A stretch of 64,000 nucleotides of DNA, taken from assembly GCF_035918015.1 (NCBI RefSeq), contig NZ_CP109132.1:2790001-2854000 (forward strand), in the 5' to 3' direction. Positions 17,365 to 25,539 of this stretch are shown here, piece by piece. Each line of letters begins with the position of its first letter. The first letter of the stretch is position 1. Origin of the DNA: Streptomyces sp. NBC_01754 (GTDB lineage Bacteria; Actinomycetota; Actinomycetes; Streptomycetales; Streptomycetaceae). Under the pieces are notes generated by a model. That model was not told the origin of the DNA. It made no database searches and was given only the letters and a program-made list of their open reading frames with translations. The position numbers and the translations under genes were made by a program.

Positions 17365-17559
17365 CGTGTACTCCGGGGTCTCCGAGATGGACAGCCAAGA
17401 CTATGCGGAAGAGGGGATCCGCGGTCGGGGACGTCTGTACCGGGGGATCACGCCCCTCCCCAGGACGCCCCGGGGCCGGACGGTGCGATTGGGCCGGGGG
17501 CCTTACGGGGCAGGTAGTGCTGTGTACGGCTGTACGGCGAGGAGGAGGTGGACCGGACT

Positions 17560-18606
17560 GTGTCGAGAGCGAGGGTGGCACGGCGGATCGCGGCGGGAGC
17601 GGCCTACGGCGGCGGCGGCGTCGGGCTGGTGGGGGCGGCGACGGTGGGCCTGGTGCTGGCCGAGGTGCAGCTGGCGAAGCGGCGTGTGGGCGGGGGCACG
17701 GCACCGGTCCCACCGAGCGCGGACGGCCGGTACGGGGTGGCGTTCGCCGGTCCCTCCGACCCGTTGCGCTTCGTGATGCTCGGTGACTCGACGGCGGCGG
17801 GCCAGGGGGTGCGCCGGGCCGGCCAGACACCGGGCGCACTGCTGGCGTCCGGGCTGGCGGCGGTGGCGGAGCGGCCGGTGGACCTGCGGAACGTGGCACT
17901 GCCGGGTGCCCGCTCCGACGACCTGGAGCGCCAGGTCTCGCTGGTGCTGGCGGACCCCACGGGCATGCCGGACGTCTGCGCGATCATGATCGGGGCGAAC
18001 GACGTGACCCACCGGATCCCGGCCACGCAGTCGGTGCGCTGCCTGGGTACGGCGGTCCGCAGGCTGCGTACCGCCGGTGCGGAGGTGGTCGTGGGTACCT
18101 GCCCGGACCTGGGCACGATCGAGCCGGTGTACCAGCCGCTGCGGTGGCTGGCCCGCCGGGTGAGCCGCCAGCTGGCGGCCGCGCAGACGATCGGCGCGGT
18201 CGACCAGGGCGCCCGGACCGTGTCGCTGGGCGACCTGCTGGGGCCCGAGTTCGAGGCGAACCCGCGGGAGCTGTTCGGTCCGGACAACTACCACCCCTCG
18301 GCCGAGGGCTACGCGACCGCGTCGATGGCGATGCTGCCGACGCTGTGCGCCGCGCTGGAGCTGTGGCCGGAGTCGGATCACCTGGACGGGTCGCGGCGCG
18401 AGGACATGCTGCCGGTCGCGAAGGCGGCGTCCCAGGCGGCGCGCGAGGCGGGTACGGAGGTCACCGGGGCCCGCGCCCCGTGGGCCCTGCTCAAGCACCG
18501 GCGCAGGCGGAGGCTGCCCGCGCACACGGAGCCGGCACGTCACGAGGAGGCGGGCGAGGACCCGCCGCGTCCGCCCGCGTCGGGCGCGACGTGGCGGCCG
18601 GCCTGA
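17560..18606 (+). CDS. SGNH/GDSL-family hydrolase
   Basis: A 348-aa serine esterase/lipase-like hydrolase. Block I is RFVMLGDSTAAGQGV (catalytic Ser near residue 79), block III is IMIGANDVTHRIP, and the Asp/His dyad lies in GPDNYHPSAEGYATAS. An N-terminal hydrophobic stretch (GLVGAATVGLVLAEVQLA) suggests membrane anchoring or export. The C-terminus is basic and Pro-rich. The GTG at 17560 has GGAGG about 11 bases upstream; GTG at 17548 is the alternative. Substrate unknown. It is followed directly by a strong hairpin terminator. Confidence 0.87.
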   Translation: MSRARVARRIAAGAAYGGGGVGLVGAATVGLVLAEVQLAKRRVGGGTAPVPPSADGRYGVAFAGPSDPLRFVMLGDSTAAGQGVRRAGQTPGALLASGLAAVAERPVDLRNVALPGARSDDLERQVSLVLADPTGMPDVCAIMIGANDVTHRIPATQSVRCLGTAVRRLRTAGAEVVVGTCPDLGTIEPVYQPLRWLARRVSRQLAAAQTIGAVDQGARTVSLGDLLGPEFEANPRELFGPDNYHPSAEGYATASMAMLPTLCAALELWPESDHLDGSRREDMLPVAKAASQAAREAGTEVTGARAPWALLKHRRRRRLPAHTEPARHEEAGEDPPRPPASGATWRPA

Positions 18607-18611
18607 GGGCT

Positions 18612-18641
18612 CCGGGCACCCGGGTACGCCCGGGTGCCCGG
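18612..18641 (+). terminator. Hairpin terminator after the SGNH hydrolase
   Basis: Perfect 13-bp stem (18612-18624 with 18629-18641) and a TACG loop, starting 5 bases after the stop codon. No T-tract. Confidence 0.8.
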
Positions 18642-18767
18642 CGCGTCCGCGACCGTCCCGGCGGGCACCCTCATCAAGCGACTGAGCGGTTGCTTAGAAA
18701 AGAGGTCGGCATCACATGGCTTGCCGGGTGACCTGAGCGATACGTGCGGGTAACTTCCAAGTCAGCC

Positions 18768-18817
18768 CCAGCCTTCCAGCCTTCATTCAGCCCCCAGCCT
18801 TCCAGCCTTCCAGCCTT
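18768..18817 (+). repeat. CCAGCCTT octamer clusters in the thiolase leader
   Basis: CCAGCCTT occurs twice in tandem (18768-18783) and three times in tandem (18794-18817). The last cluster ends four bases before the GGAG ribosome binding site. The 19-base block CCAGCCTTCCAGCCTTCAT is present twice (18768-18786, 18802-18820), so the cluster probably arose by duplication. Confidence 0.85.
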
Positions 18818-18831
18818 CATGGAGCCGTGTG

Positions 18832-20052
18832 ATGCCCGAAGCCGTGATCGTCTCTACAGCCCGTTCGCCGATCGGCCGGGCCTTCAAGGGGTCCCTCAAG
18901 GACCTGCGCGCGGACGACCTGACCGCGACCGTCATCAAGACCGCCCTGGCCAAGGTCCCCGAGCTGGACCCCAAGGACATCGACGACCTGATGCTCGGCT
19001 GCGGCCTGCCCGGCGGCGAGCAGGGCAACAACCTGGGCCGCGTCATCGCCGTGCAGATGGGGATGGACCACCTTCCCGGCTGTACGGTCACGCGCTACTG
19101 TTCCTCCTCGCTCCAGACCAGCCGCATGGCGCTGCACGCGATCAAGGCCGGTGAGGGCGACGTCTTCATCTCCGCCGGGGTCGAGATGGTCTCCCGCTTC
19201 ACCAAGGGCAACTCCGACAGCCTGCCGGACACGCACAACCCGTTCTTCGCCGAGGCCGAGGCCCGCACGGCGGCCCGCGCCGAGGAGTCCGGCACCACCT
19301 GGAGCGACCCCCGCGGGGAGGGCCTGGTCCCGGACGCGTACATCGCGATGGGGCAGACGGCGGAGAACCTGGCCCGGCTGAAGGGCGTGACCCGCCAGGA
19401 GATGGACGAGTTCGGCGTACGGTCGCAGAACCTCGCCGAGGAAGCCCTCAAGAACGGCTTCTGGGAGCGTGAGATCACCCCGGTCACGACCCCGGACGGC
19501 ACGGTCGTCGCCAAGGACGACGGCCCGCGCGCCGGCGTCACCATGGAGGGCGTACAGGGGCTGAAGCCGGTGTTCCGCCCCGACGGACGCGTCACCGCCG
19601 CCAACTGCTGCCCGCTCAACGACGGCGCCGCGGCCCTCGTGATCATGTCCGACACCAAGGCGCGGGAGCTGGGCCTGACCCCGCTGGCCCGGATCGTGTC
19701 GACCGGCGTCTCCGGCCTGTCCCCCGAGATCATGGGCTACGGCCCGGTCGAGGCCAGCAAGCAGGCGCTGAAGCGCGCCGGCCTCACCATCGGCGACATC
19801 GACCTGGCCGAGATCAACGAGGCGTTCGCCGCCCAGGTCATCCCGTCCTACCGGGACCTCGGACTGCCGTTGGAGAAGGTCAACGTCAACGGCGGCGCCA
19901 TCGCCGTGGGCCATCCCTTCGGCATGACCGGCGCCCGGATCACCGGCACGCTGATCAACGGCCTCCAGTTCCACGACAAGCAGTTCGGCCTGGAGACCAT
20001 GTGCGTGGGCGGCGGCCAGGGCATGGCCATGGTCGTCGAGCGGCTGAGCTGA
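18832..20052 (+). CDS. Thiolase (acetyl-CoA C-acetyltransferase)
   Basis: A 406-aa thiolase for beta-oxidation or acetoacetyl-CoA formation. The nucleophilic Cys lies in [20 protein letters not shown] (near residue 88). The C-terminal catalytic set is [27 protein letters not shown] (His) and [14 protein letters not shown] (second Cys). The length and motifs are those of a full degradative or biosynthetic thiolase; chain-length preference cannot be told. The ATG at 18832 has GGAG with a 7-base spacer; a GTG one codon earlier is possible. The leader contains repeated octamers. Confidence 0.94.
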   Translation: MPEAVIVSTARSPIGRAFKGSLKDLRADDLTATVIKTALAKVPELDPKDIDDLMLGCGLPGGEQGNNLGRVIAVQMGMDHLPGCTVTRYCSSSLQTSRMALHAIKAGEGDVFISAGVEMVSRFTKGNSDSLPDTHNPFFAEAEARTAARAEESGTTWSDPRGEGLVPDAYIAMGQTAENLARLKGVTRQEMDEFGVRSQNLAEEALKNGFWEREITPVTTPDGTVVAKDDGPRAGVTMEGVQGLKPVFRPDGRVTAANCCPLNDGAAALVIMSDTKARELGLTPLARIVSTGVSGLSPEIMGYGPVEASKQALKRAGLTIGDIDLAEINEAFAAQVIPSYRDLGLPLEKVNVNGGAIAVGHPFGMTGARITGTLINGLQFHDKQFGLETMCVGGGQGMAMVVERLS

Positions 20053-20129
20053 CCCCGGCCGGGCGGATCGAAGGCCCCGGCCTTTCCTCGTGGAGGGCGC
20101 CTTGAACCGGCTCGATCCCCGAACGTGAC

Positions 20130-20185
20130 CGAATCTCCCCCAGGATGTGACCTGCACCCCGGGGGAGATTCGTTTGTGCAGGTCA
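20130..20185 (+). other. Interlocked hairpins able to form an H-type pseudoknot
   Basis: Stem 1 is a perfect 12-bp pairing of 20130-20141 with 20161-20172. Stem 2 is a perfect 10-bp pairing of 20148-20157 (inside the loop of stem 1) with 20176-20185. The segments interlock, so they could form a pseudoknot or switch between two hairpins. It lies 78 bases after the thiolase stop and about 107 bases before the next start. It may be only a terminator; see findings. Confidence 0.6.
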
Positions 20186-20291
20186 GGCCGTTTCCGGGGG
20201 GCACCGGCGGGCCCAAAGGCCTGTCCATTTCGTGACGTAATGCACTGACAGTGGGCGTCAGCACAGGCCAAGCTGATGTAGGAAGTCGGGG

Positions 20292-21167
20292 GTGTCGATC
20301 AAAACCGGGAGTACGTCAGTGAGCGCCATGCCTTTTGCCCTGTTGCTGACCACCGCCGCCGCCACGGCCGTCGGCGCCGCCGCACTCCACGCCGCCCACG
20401 GTCTGCGGAAGCAGGTCGTCGCCCTGCGCACGGAGCTCGCGGAGGGCCGGGGTGCCCAGGCCCGCGTGCCCGAGCAGCTGAACCGCGACACCGCCGCCTC
20501 CGCCGAGGAGATACGCGCGGCGGTGGCCGACGCACTGGCCGAGGAGCGTGAGCGGGAGCTGGCCGAGGCCCGCGCGTTCTGGGCCGCCCAGGAAGCCCGT
20601 GACGCCGCCGACGCCCCGTCCCTGCTCGGCGGAATCACCGGCATCGGCGAGGACGCCCCCTTCTTCATGCCCCGGCAGACCGACTTCGCCGGCCTGGAGG
20701 CACTGGACCTCGAAGCGTCGGAGGCCATGGAGGAGCTGGTGGAGCTGACGGACCTGTCCGAGTCCGCCGGAACCGTCGAGTTCGCCGAGGACTCGCCCGA
20801 ACTGGCCGCGGCCCGTCGCCGCCACCCCTCGCACCCGGACTTCGTCCCCGTGCAGACCTCCGTGGTCGCCGACCACGAAGCCACCGTGGACCGCCTGGAA
20901 CAGCTCGCCGACACCGGCACCGAACTCACCGACGTGCGGCCCGGCCCGCTGGGCACGCTCGATGTGTACGTCTTCGCCGACGGCACCACGCTCTGCCTGA
21001 CACCGGGGCACCGCGAGACCGCCGAACGCCTCGCCGAATCGCTGCGGGCAGGGGAGCAGCCGGTCCTGCTGGGCGGCTCCGGTGTCTCCGGCGCCTACGC
21101 GCTGACCTTCTCGTGCGGCACGGAGAACGTGTACATCCTCGCCGACCGCGTCATCGCCTCGTTCTGA
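20292..21167 (+). CDS. Membrane-anchored protein of unknown function
   Basis: A 291-aa protein. A hydrophobic segment ([20 protein letters not shown]) near residues 14-33 is followed by a long charged helix likely to be coiled coil ([34 protein letters not shown]). A C-terminal compact domain follows ([40 protein letters not shown]). Starts are ambiguous: GTG 20292 has AGGAAG upstream, GTG 20319 has GGGAG, and ATG 20328 directly precedes the membrane segment. I do not recognise the family beyond similar streptomycete hypotheticals. Confidence 0.75.
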   Translation: MSIKTGSTSVSAMPFALLLTTAAATAVGAAALHAAHGLRKQVVALRTELAEGRGAQARVPEQLNRDTAASAEEIRAAVADALAEERERELAEARAFWAAQEARDAADAPSLLGGITGIGEDAPFFMPRQTDFAGLEALDLEASEAMEELVELTDLSESAGTVEFAEDSPELAAARRRHPSHPDFVPVQTSVVADHEATVDRLEQLADTGTELTDVRPGPLGTLDVYVFADGTTLCLTPGHRETAERLAESLRAGEQPVLLGGSGVSGAYALTFSCGTENVYILADRVIASF

Positions 21168-21253
21168 CCCGCGGTCATCGCACCGTCCCGGCCCGCGGCG
21201 CGACCCGCTCCGGCTGCCGGCAGGCAGGGCCTCGCTCCAGCCACCGGCGGGGC

Positions 21254-21574
21254 TCAGCGGGCGAAGGCCCGCCGGGCCGCCTCCTCGACACACCGCACGG
21301 CCTCGTCCAGATCCTGGGGCGAGGCCGTTTCCAGTGCCACGGCCAGGTCGCGTCCCGCGACGGCGAGCTGGTCGCCGACCGCGAACACCCCCGCGTCCGG
21401 CAGGACCCGCGGCTCCCGGTCCGGGGCCTCGATGCGCTGGGCGCGGGCGGCGAGCCGCCGGGCCGTCGTCAGGGCCTCGGCGGCGGCGCCGCGTTGCAGC
21501 CGGCTCTGCGGGGCGCTGCGCAGCCGGTCGGCGAACCGCTCCACCGCGGTGATCAGGGGGGTCGTATCGAGCAC
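21254..21574 (-). CDS. Small helical protein of unknown function
   Basis: A 106-aa, Ala/Arg-rich, entirely helical-looking protein (ITAVERFADRLRSAPQSRLQ, EALTTARRLAARAQRI, DLDEAVRCVEEAARRAFAR). GTG start at 21574. It has a central VLPDAGVFAVGDQLAVAGRD turn that looks conserved rather than random. No recognised domain, and no close operon partner: the BI-1 terminator lies just upstream. Codon use fits its neighbours, supporting it as real. Confidence 0.6.
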   Translation of the reverse strand: MLDTTPLITAVERFADRLRSAPQSRLQRGAAAEALTTARRLAARAQRIEAPDREPRVLPDAGVFAVGDQLAVAGRDLAVALETASPQDLDEAVRCVEEAARRAFAR

Positions 21575-21656
21575 CCCGCGACCCTACGCGCCGATACCGG
21601 GCGGCTTCCAGCCGGTACCGGGGGCCTGGGCATCCGGCACGCCCCCGGACACGCGG

Positions 21657-21687
21657 ACGGCCCGCAGGCTCGATGCCTGCGGGCCGT
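21657..21687 (-). terminator. Terminator of the Bax-inhibitor-1 gene
   Basis: Perfect 13-bp stem (21657-21669 with 21675-21687) and a five-base loop, 25 bases beyond the stop of the upstream minus-strand gene. Confidence 0.8.
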
Positions 21688-21711
21688 TCCCTGAGGTGCG
21701 TTCCCTACGGG

Positions 21712-22599
21712 TCAGTCGTCCCCGTTGAGGATGGAGAGCAGGCGCAGCATCTCCAGGTAGATCCAGACCAGGGTCATGGTGAGGCCGAAGGCCGCCAGCC
21801 ATGCCTCCTCGCGCGGTGCGCCGAAGTTGACGCCGTCCTCGACCTGCTTGAAGTCCAGGGCGAGGAAGCAGGCACCGAGGATGATGCCGATGACACCGAA
21901 CAGGATGCCGAGGCCGCCGCTGCGGAAGCCCAGGCCCTCGCCCCCGCCGAACACGCTGAACAGCAGGTTGACCATCATCAGGAGCATGAAGCCCATGGCC
22001 GCGGCCATCACGAAGCCGTAGAAGCGGCGGGTGACACGGATCCAGCGCATCTTGTACGCGATGAGGACACCGGCGAAGACACACATGGTGCCCATCACCG
22101 CCTGCATCACCGTGCCGGGGCCGATGTAGGTGCTGACCGCGCTGGAGATCACCCCGAGGAAGACACCCTCGAAGGCCGCGTACGCGAGGATGACCCCCGG
22201 AGACGCCTTGCGCTTGAAGGACTGGACCATCGCCAGGACGAAGGCCACGAGCGCGGCGCCGATGCCGATGCCGTACGACTTGCCGAGGTTGGCCGGGTCG
22301 ACCGGCAGCAACGCCCAGGCGAGCGCGGCGGTCAGCACCACGGTGCCCAGCGTCATCGCCGTGCGCGTGACGACGTCGTCGATCGTCATCGCACCGGACC
22401 GGGCCGGCGCCTGCGGGGCGCCGAACTGGGTGTCCGGCTGTGCGTAGGGGTTGGTCGCGTACGGGTTGGCGGCGCCCTGGGCGTACGGGTTGGCCCCAGC
22501 TGCGGCGGCGGCCCCGGCCTGCGGCGCCGCGTTGAAGCCCGCGTGGCCGTTGTCGCGGCTGAACCCCCGTCGCGAGAAGACCGGGTTGCTGCTCCTCAT
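21712..22599 (-). CDS. Bax inhibitor-1 / YccA family membrane protein
   Basis: A 295-aa protein. Residues about 1-75 are cytosolic and contain Asn-Pro-Tyr-Ala repeats (NPYAQGAANPYATNPYAQ). Seven transmembrane helices follow, including TLGTVVLTAALAWALL, IGIGAALVAFVLAMV, FYGFVMAAAMGFMLLMMVNL and LFGVIGIILGACFLALDFKQ. The C-terminal LALDFKQVEDGVNFGAP carries the conserved Asp region linked to pH-sensitive calcium leak in the family. The ATG at 22599 is preceded by GGAGGAG. Monocistronic, with its own terminator. Physiological role in actinobacteria not established. Confidence 0.93.
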   Translation of the reverse strand: MRSSNPVFSRRGFSRDNGHAGFNAAPQAGAAAAAGANPYAQGAANPYATNPYAQPDTQFGAPQAPARSGAMTIDDVVTRTAMTLGTVVLTAALAWALLPVDPANLGKSYGIGIGAALVAFVLAMVQSFKRKASPGVILAYAAFEGVFLGVISSAVSTYIGPGTVMQAVMGTMCVFAGVLIAYKMRWIRVTRRFYGFVMAAAMGFMLLMMVNLLFSVFGGGEGLGFRSGGLGILFGVIGIILGACFLALDFKQVEDGVNFGAPREEAWLAAFGLTMTLVWIYLEMLRLLSILNGDD

Positions 22600-22660
22600 C
22601 TCACTCCTCCATGGCCACCCTGCGTGGCCTTGCCACAAGGGTAATGGGTAGGCAAAACAA

Positions 22661-23904
22661 TCACTCTAGTGCCAGAGGAGGATCTTTGAGAGAAATGGGC
22701 GGCCGACCCACGGACACGTTTCCCCGCTCCCCTCTCACCCGTGACGCCGTGTCGCATCCCACACCCACGGCACGGCCAGGGTCCGAACCCTCACGACACG
22801 ACACTGCGGCACGGCAGACACGGCAGACACGGCCTCCGGGGCAGACCGGGCGGTCCGCCGTGATCGGCCACGACGCACTGCGCAGCCGGACCACGCCGTC
22901 GGCCGCCTCGTGGTCGCGCAGGTGGCCGGTCGGGGTGCGGCGCACGCGGGCCCGTGCCGTCGCGTCGGCGTGCTCCATGAGATGGCGGCCGGGGCCCGAG
23001 CGCCGCCTCCTCCACTCCACCGTCCCCCGAGGTGCGCTGAGGCAGGTGCTCAGCAGGTTCACGGTGTCCATGAGCCACAGAGCCATGACTTCACGCAGGT
23101 ACCGTGATCGCTCACGCGCAGGCAGCGCCGCGATCTGCCCGACGAGGGTCGAAGCGACCCCCCGGACGATCTGCCGTCCGTCACGCGACGACTGATGCCC
23201 GACGGCGAGGAGGAGCGTCCGGCCGGCGAGCTTGGCGACGTCGGGCTCGGGCCCAGCGGCCCGCTGCACGGCCGGGTCGATGAACTGGAGGCCGGAGCCG
23301 TGGACGTAGACGTGCTCCGGCTTGAGGTCCCCGTACACCACGGTGTCCCGGCGGGAGGATGCCGTACCGGCCGGCTGGAGCAGCCGCCGCACCGAGTGGC
23401 GAAGCAAACCCACGACTTCCTGGCGCTCGTGCTCCGAGAGCCCGGAGTCCCGGCCGAGCCTCCGCAGATAGCCCGGGTCACTCATCGCGCTGAACTTCCG
23501 GCGGAAGACTCCGTCGATGGACCGCTCACCGATCGGCGCGACGGCGCGCATGCGCCTCGCTCCGATCGGACCGTGCAGACGCTGACAGCCGTCAAGGCCG
23601 CTTCGAGAAGCGCGGCTGTCTCCGCCGGGCGGACCAATATCCCGTCTGCCACGGTCACCCCCTCCACCTTCTGCGTGAGAAGGACACCGCCGTGCAGGCC
23701 GAGCGTCTTGCACACCCGGGGGCTCCCGAGCACACCGAGGACGGCCAGGTGTCGCGCCTCCCTCGCGTTCAGCAGGTCGGTGCTACGGACGTAGGCGCGC
23801 TGCGCCTCCTGGACCTGCGCCCACGACCCGCCAGCTCCGCGCAGGATGGAGACGAGGGACATCCCCAGCCAGCTGTACTTGGCGATCATCTCCTCGCCGT
23901 CCAC
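22661..23904 (-). pseudogene. Frameshifted phosphotransferase (APH/kinase-fold)
   Basis: Two overlapping minus-strand frames together make one protein kinase-like phosphotransferase. The 5' part (23904 to about 23590) reads EMIAKYSWLGMSLVSILRGA and VCKTLGLHGGVLLTQKVEGV. The 3' part (about 23600 to 22661) reads PIGERSIDGVFRRKFSAM, then the catalytic loop VVYGDLKPEHVYVHGSGLQF with FIDPAVQRAAGPEPDVAKLA. The switch lies near 23585-23605 and needs a one-base indel. The open frame continues upstream of the GTG at 23904 (RRADPSYVCRVRV) to a TGA at 23947-23949, so the original start may also be lost. Either a true pseudogene or a sequencing error; the neighbouring gene is also broken. Confidence 0.7.
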
Positions 23905-23955
23905 CCTGACCCGGCAGACGTAGGAGGGATCGGCCCGTCGCGGCAGTCACACAGC

Positions 23956-24695
23956 ATGAGCACCCTCCGTCGACTGACTGCGCTGCTCGCCGAGCAGGCG
24001 CAGCAGGCCGGATGGGCGGCCTTCGACGGCGGCCGGACACGTGACGCAGTGGACCTCTACGACGAAAGCCGCGCCGCCGCGCAGGACGCGCAAGACCCCG
24101 ACCTCTACGGCAACAGCTTGGCGTTCCTCGCCTACAAGACCCTCGCGGATGATCGGCGTACCGCCGTCGCCTTCGCACAGGACTCCTGCGCGACCATCAC
24201 CACCCGGACGCCATCCACCGTTTGTGCCCTGCTCTACGAGCGGCTGGCCTGGGCCTGTGCTGTCGACGGCCGGCCAGCCGGTACAGAGCGAGCCCTCACC
24301 TCCGCCCGCCAGGCCCTTGAGGACGCGCAGGAAGGCGAGCCCCAACCGGACTGGTCCGTCTGGGTCGACCACACCGAACTCGACATCATGACCGGCCGCC
24401 GCTGGACCGAACTCCGCCGCCCCCTCCGTGCCGTCCCCGTACTCACCGAGGCACTCTGCCGTTTCTCCGACGGCCACGCCCGCGACAAGGCCCTCTACCT
24501 CTCCTGGCTCGCTGACGCCTACCGACCGCCGACGAGGTCGAGCAGGCGGCCGAGACGGCCGGCCGAGCACTCCAGCTCGCCACCGGTGTCGCGTCCGTCC
24601 GGCCCCGCCGGCGCATCGCGCCCCTGATCAACCGTCTGCGCCCCCATGCGGGCTCCGGCCCCGTACGCGACCTCATGGGGCAGGTGTACGGCTAG
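23956..24695 (+). pseudogene. Truncated, frameshifted regulator (C-terminal helical-repeat part)
   Basis: The frame from ATG 23956 encodes a helical-repeat region typical of the C-terminal half of streptomycete XRE regulators (LLAEQAQQAGWAAFDGGRTR, YGNSLAFLAYKTLADDRR, DKALYLSWLADAY). No helix-turn-helix part precedes it. After codon DAY at about 24522, the family-like continuation (ADEVEQAAETAGRALQLATG ... RDLMGQVYG, stop TAG 24693-24695) is in another frame, so an indel near 24523-24530 is required. The gene is therefore missing its front and broken near its end. It is divergent from the damaged phosphotransferase. Confidence 0.65.
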
Positions 24696-25030
24696 CCGGC
24701 CTCCCCCACCGAGTCCTTCACCGAGTCCCTGATCCACTTCAGACATCCGTCGGCGCCCGCGACGAGCGGCACGGCGCTCACCTCGGGGTTGTCCCAGGGG
24801 TGGTGCTCCAGGAGGTACGCCTCCAGCTCCGGGTACCGTTCGGCCGTCGTCTTCAGGAGGAGTTGCCACTCCACGCCGATGCCGTACGCGCCCAGGTGCC
24901 AGAACACGCTGGTGACCGGGCCGACGACCTGGGCGCCCGCAGCAAGCCGACGCTCAACTGCGGGGCCCGCGAGGGCAACCGCCTGCTGCTGCGCCTCCGT
25001 GGCCGTGGATACCTGCACGTATTCATTCAT
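24692..25030 (-). CDS. cutA: CutA1-like divalent-cation tolerance protein
   Basis: A 112-aa protein with the CutA1 fold pattern: N-terminal strand (YVQVSTATEAQQQAVALAG), RRLAAGAQVVGPVTSVFWHL, the core strand GVEWQLLLKTTAERYPELEA, and HHPWDNPEVSAVPLVAGADG before the last helix. CutA1 proteins form very stable trimers, and a role in metal tolerance is debated. The usual LAACVQI cysteine is replaced by glycine (LAAGAQV). The ATG at 25030 is chosen; an upstream GTG at 25099 would read through the hairpin at 25047-25070. Its stop TAG overlaps that of the convergent pseudogene on a CTAG palindrome. Confidence 0.85.
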   Translation of the reverse strand: MNEYVQVSTATEAQQQAVALAGPAVERRLAAGAQVVGPVTSVFWHLGAYGIGVEWQLLLKTTAERYPELEAYLLEHHPWDNPEVSAVPLVAGADGCLKWIRDSVKDSVGEAG

Positions 25031-25046
25031 GGCGAGAGCCTGAACA

Positions 25047-25070
25047 GACGGCCGCCCCGGGGCGGCCGTC
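25047..25070 (-). terminator. Palindromic hairpin between bldA and cutA
   Basis: Perfect 24-bp palindrome (25047-25058 with 25059-25070). On the minus strand it lies 139 bases downstream of the bldA 3' end and just upstream of the cutA start. It could end the bldA precursor transcript. Confidence 0.6.
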
Positions 25071-25208
25071 ACGTCCGCCCCGGGGTTCGCATCGCACACG
25101 CACTGTGACCGCGACCATTCACGCCGTGTTCACGTCATGCCTCACGCGGGACGGCACCCGCCGTACCGGCCGTGCCGGTCGTCCGGCCCCCACACCTGCA
25201 CGTGTGAG

Positions 25209-25292
25209 TGCCCGGAGCCGGACTCGAACCGGCACGCCCCCGAGGAGGCAGCGAGGTTTAAGCTCGCCGTGTCTGCATTCCACCACCCGGGC
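25209..25292 (-). tRNA. bldA: tRNA-Leu, anticodon UAA (bldA)
   Basis: The minus strand folds as an 84-base class II tRNA. The 7-bp acceptor stem pairs 25292-25286 with 25216-25210. The T-arm contains GGTTCGAGTCC. A long variable arm follows the anticodon stem GCGAG/CTCGC. The loop CTTAAAC (25262-25256) has anticodon TAA at 25260-25258. CCA is not encoded. In Streptomyces the only tRNA reading UUA is bldA, which governs sporulation and secondary metabolism by allowing translation of rare TTA-containing genes. The sequence matches my memory of bldA closely. It stands alone between cutA and the mannosidase gene. Confidence 0.97.
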
Positions 25293-25321
25293 GAGGGCGC
25301 GCGGCTCTGCTTTAGCACATG

Positions 25322-25369
25322 ACCCTATCCGGGGGCGCACCTCGAACATCGAGCCGTAGCCTCGATGTT
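25322..25369 (-). promoter_or_regulatory. bldA upstream region: -10-like box and inverted repeat
   Basis: On the minus strand TAGGGT (25327-25322) lies 30 bases upstream of the mature 5' end and fits a TAnnnT -10 box. Immediately upstream is a 9-bp inverted repeat (25345-25353 with 25361-25369, 7-base spacer) covering the expected -35 area. A regulator or an antisense signal could act here. No binding factor is known to me. Confidence 0.4.
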
Positions 25370-25539
25370 GTCTTGTTCTATGGGGCATTTGAGGGGGCGT
25401 CAGACGTCGCCGACCCCATCAGCACATGCCCTGACGGGTCGTTGGGAACGAACCACGCCAAACGGGAATGACGTAAAGTCGCCGCACCCGTACGGCGTCT
25501 TCGCCAGGTCCGGGCCACCGTTCGCCGGCCCCCGCCACC

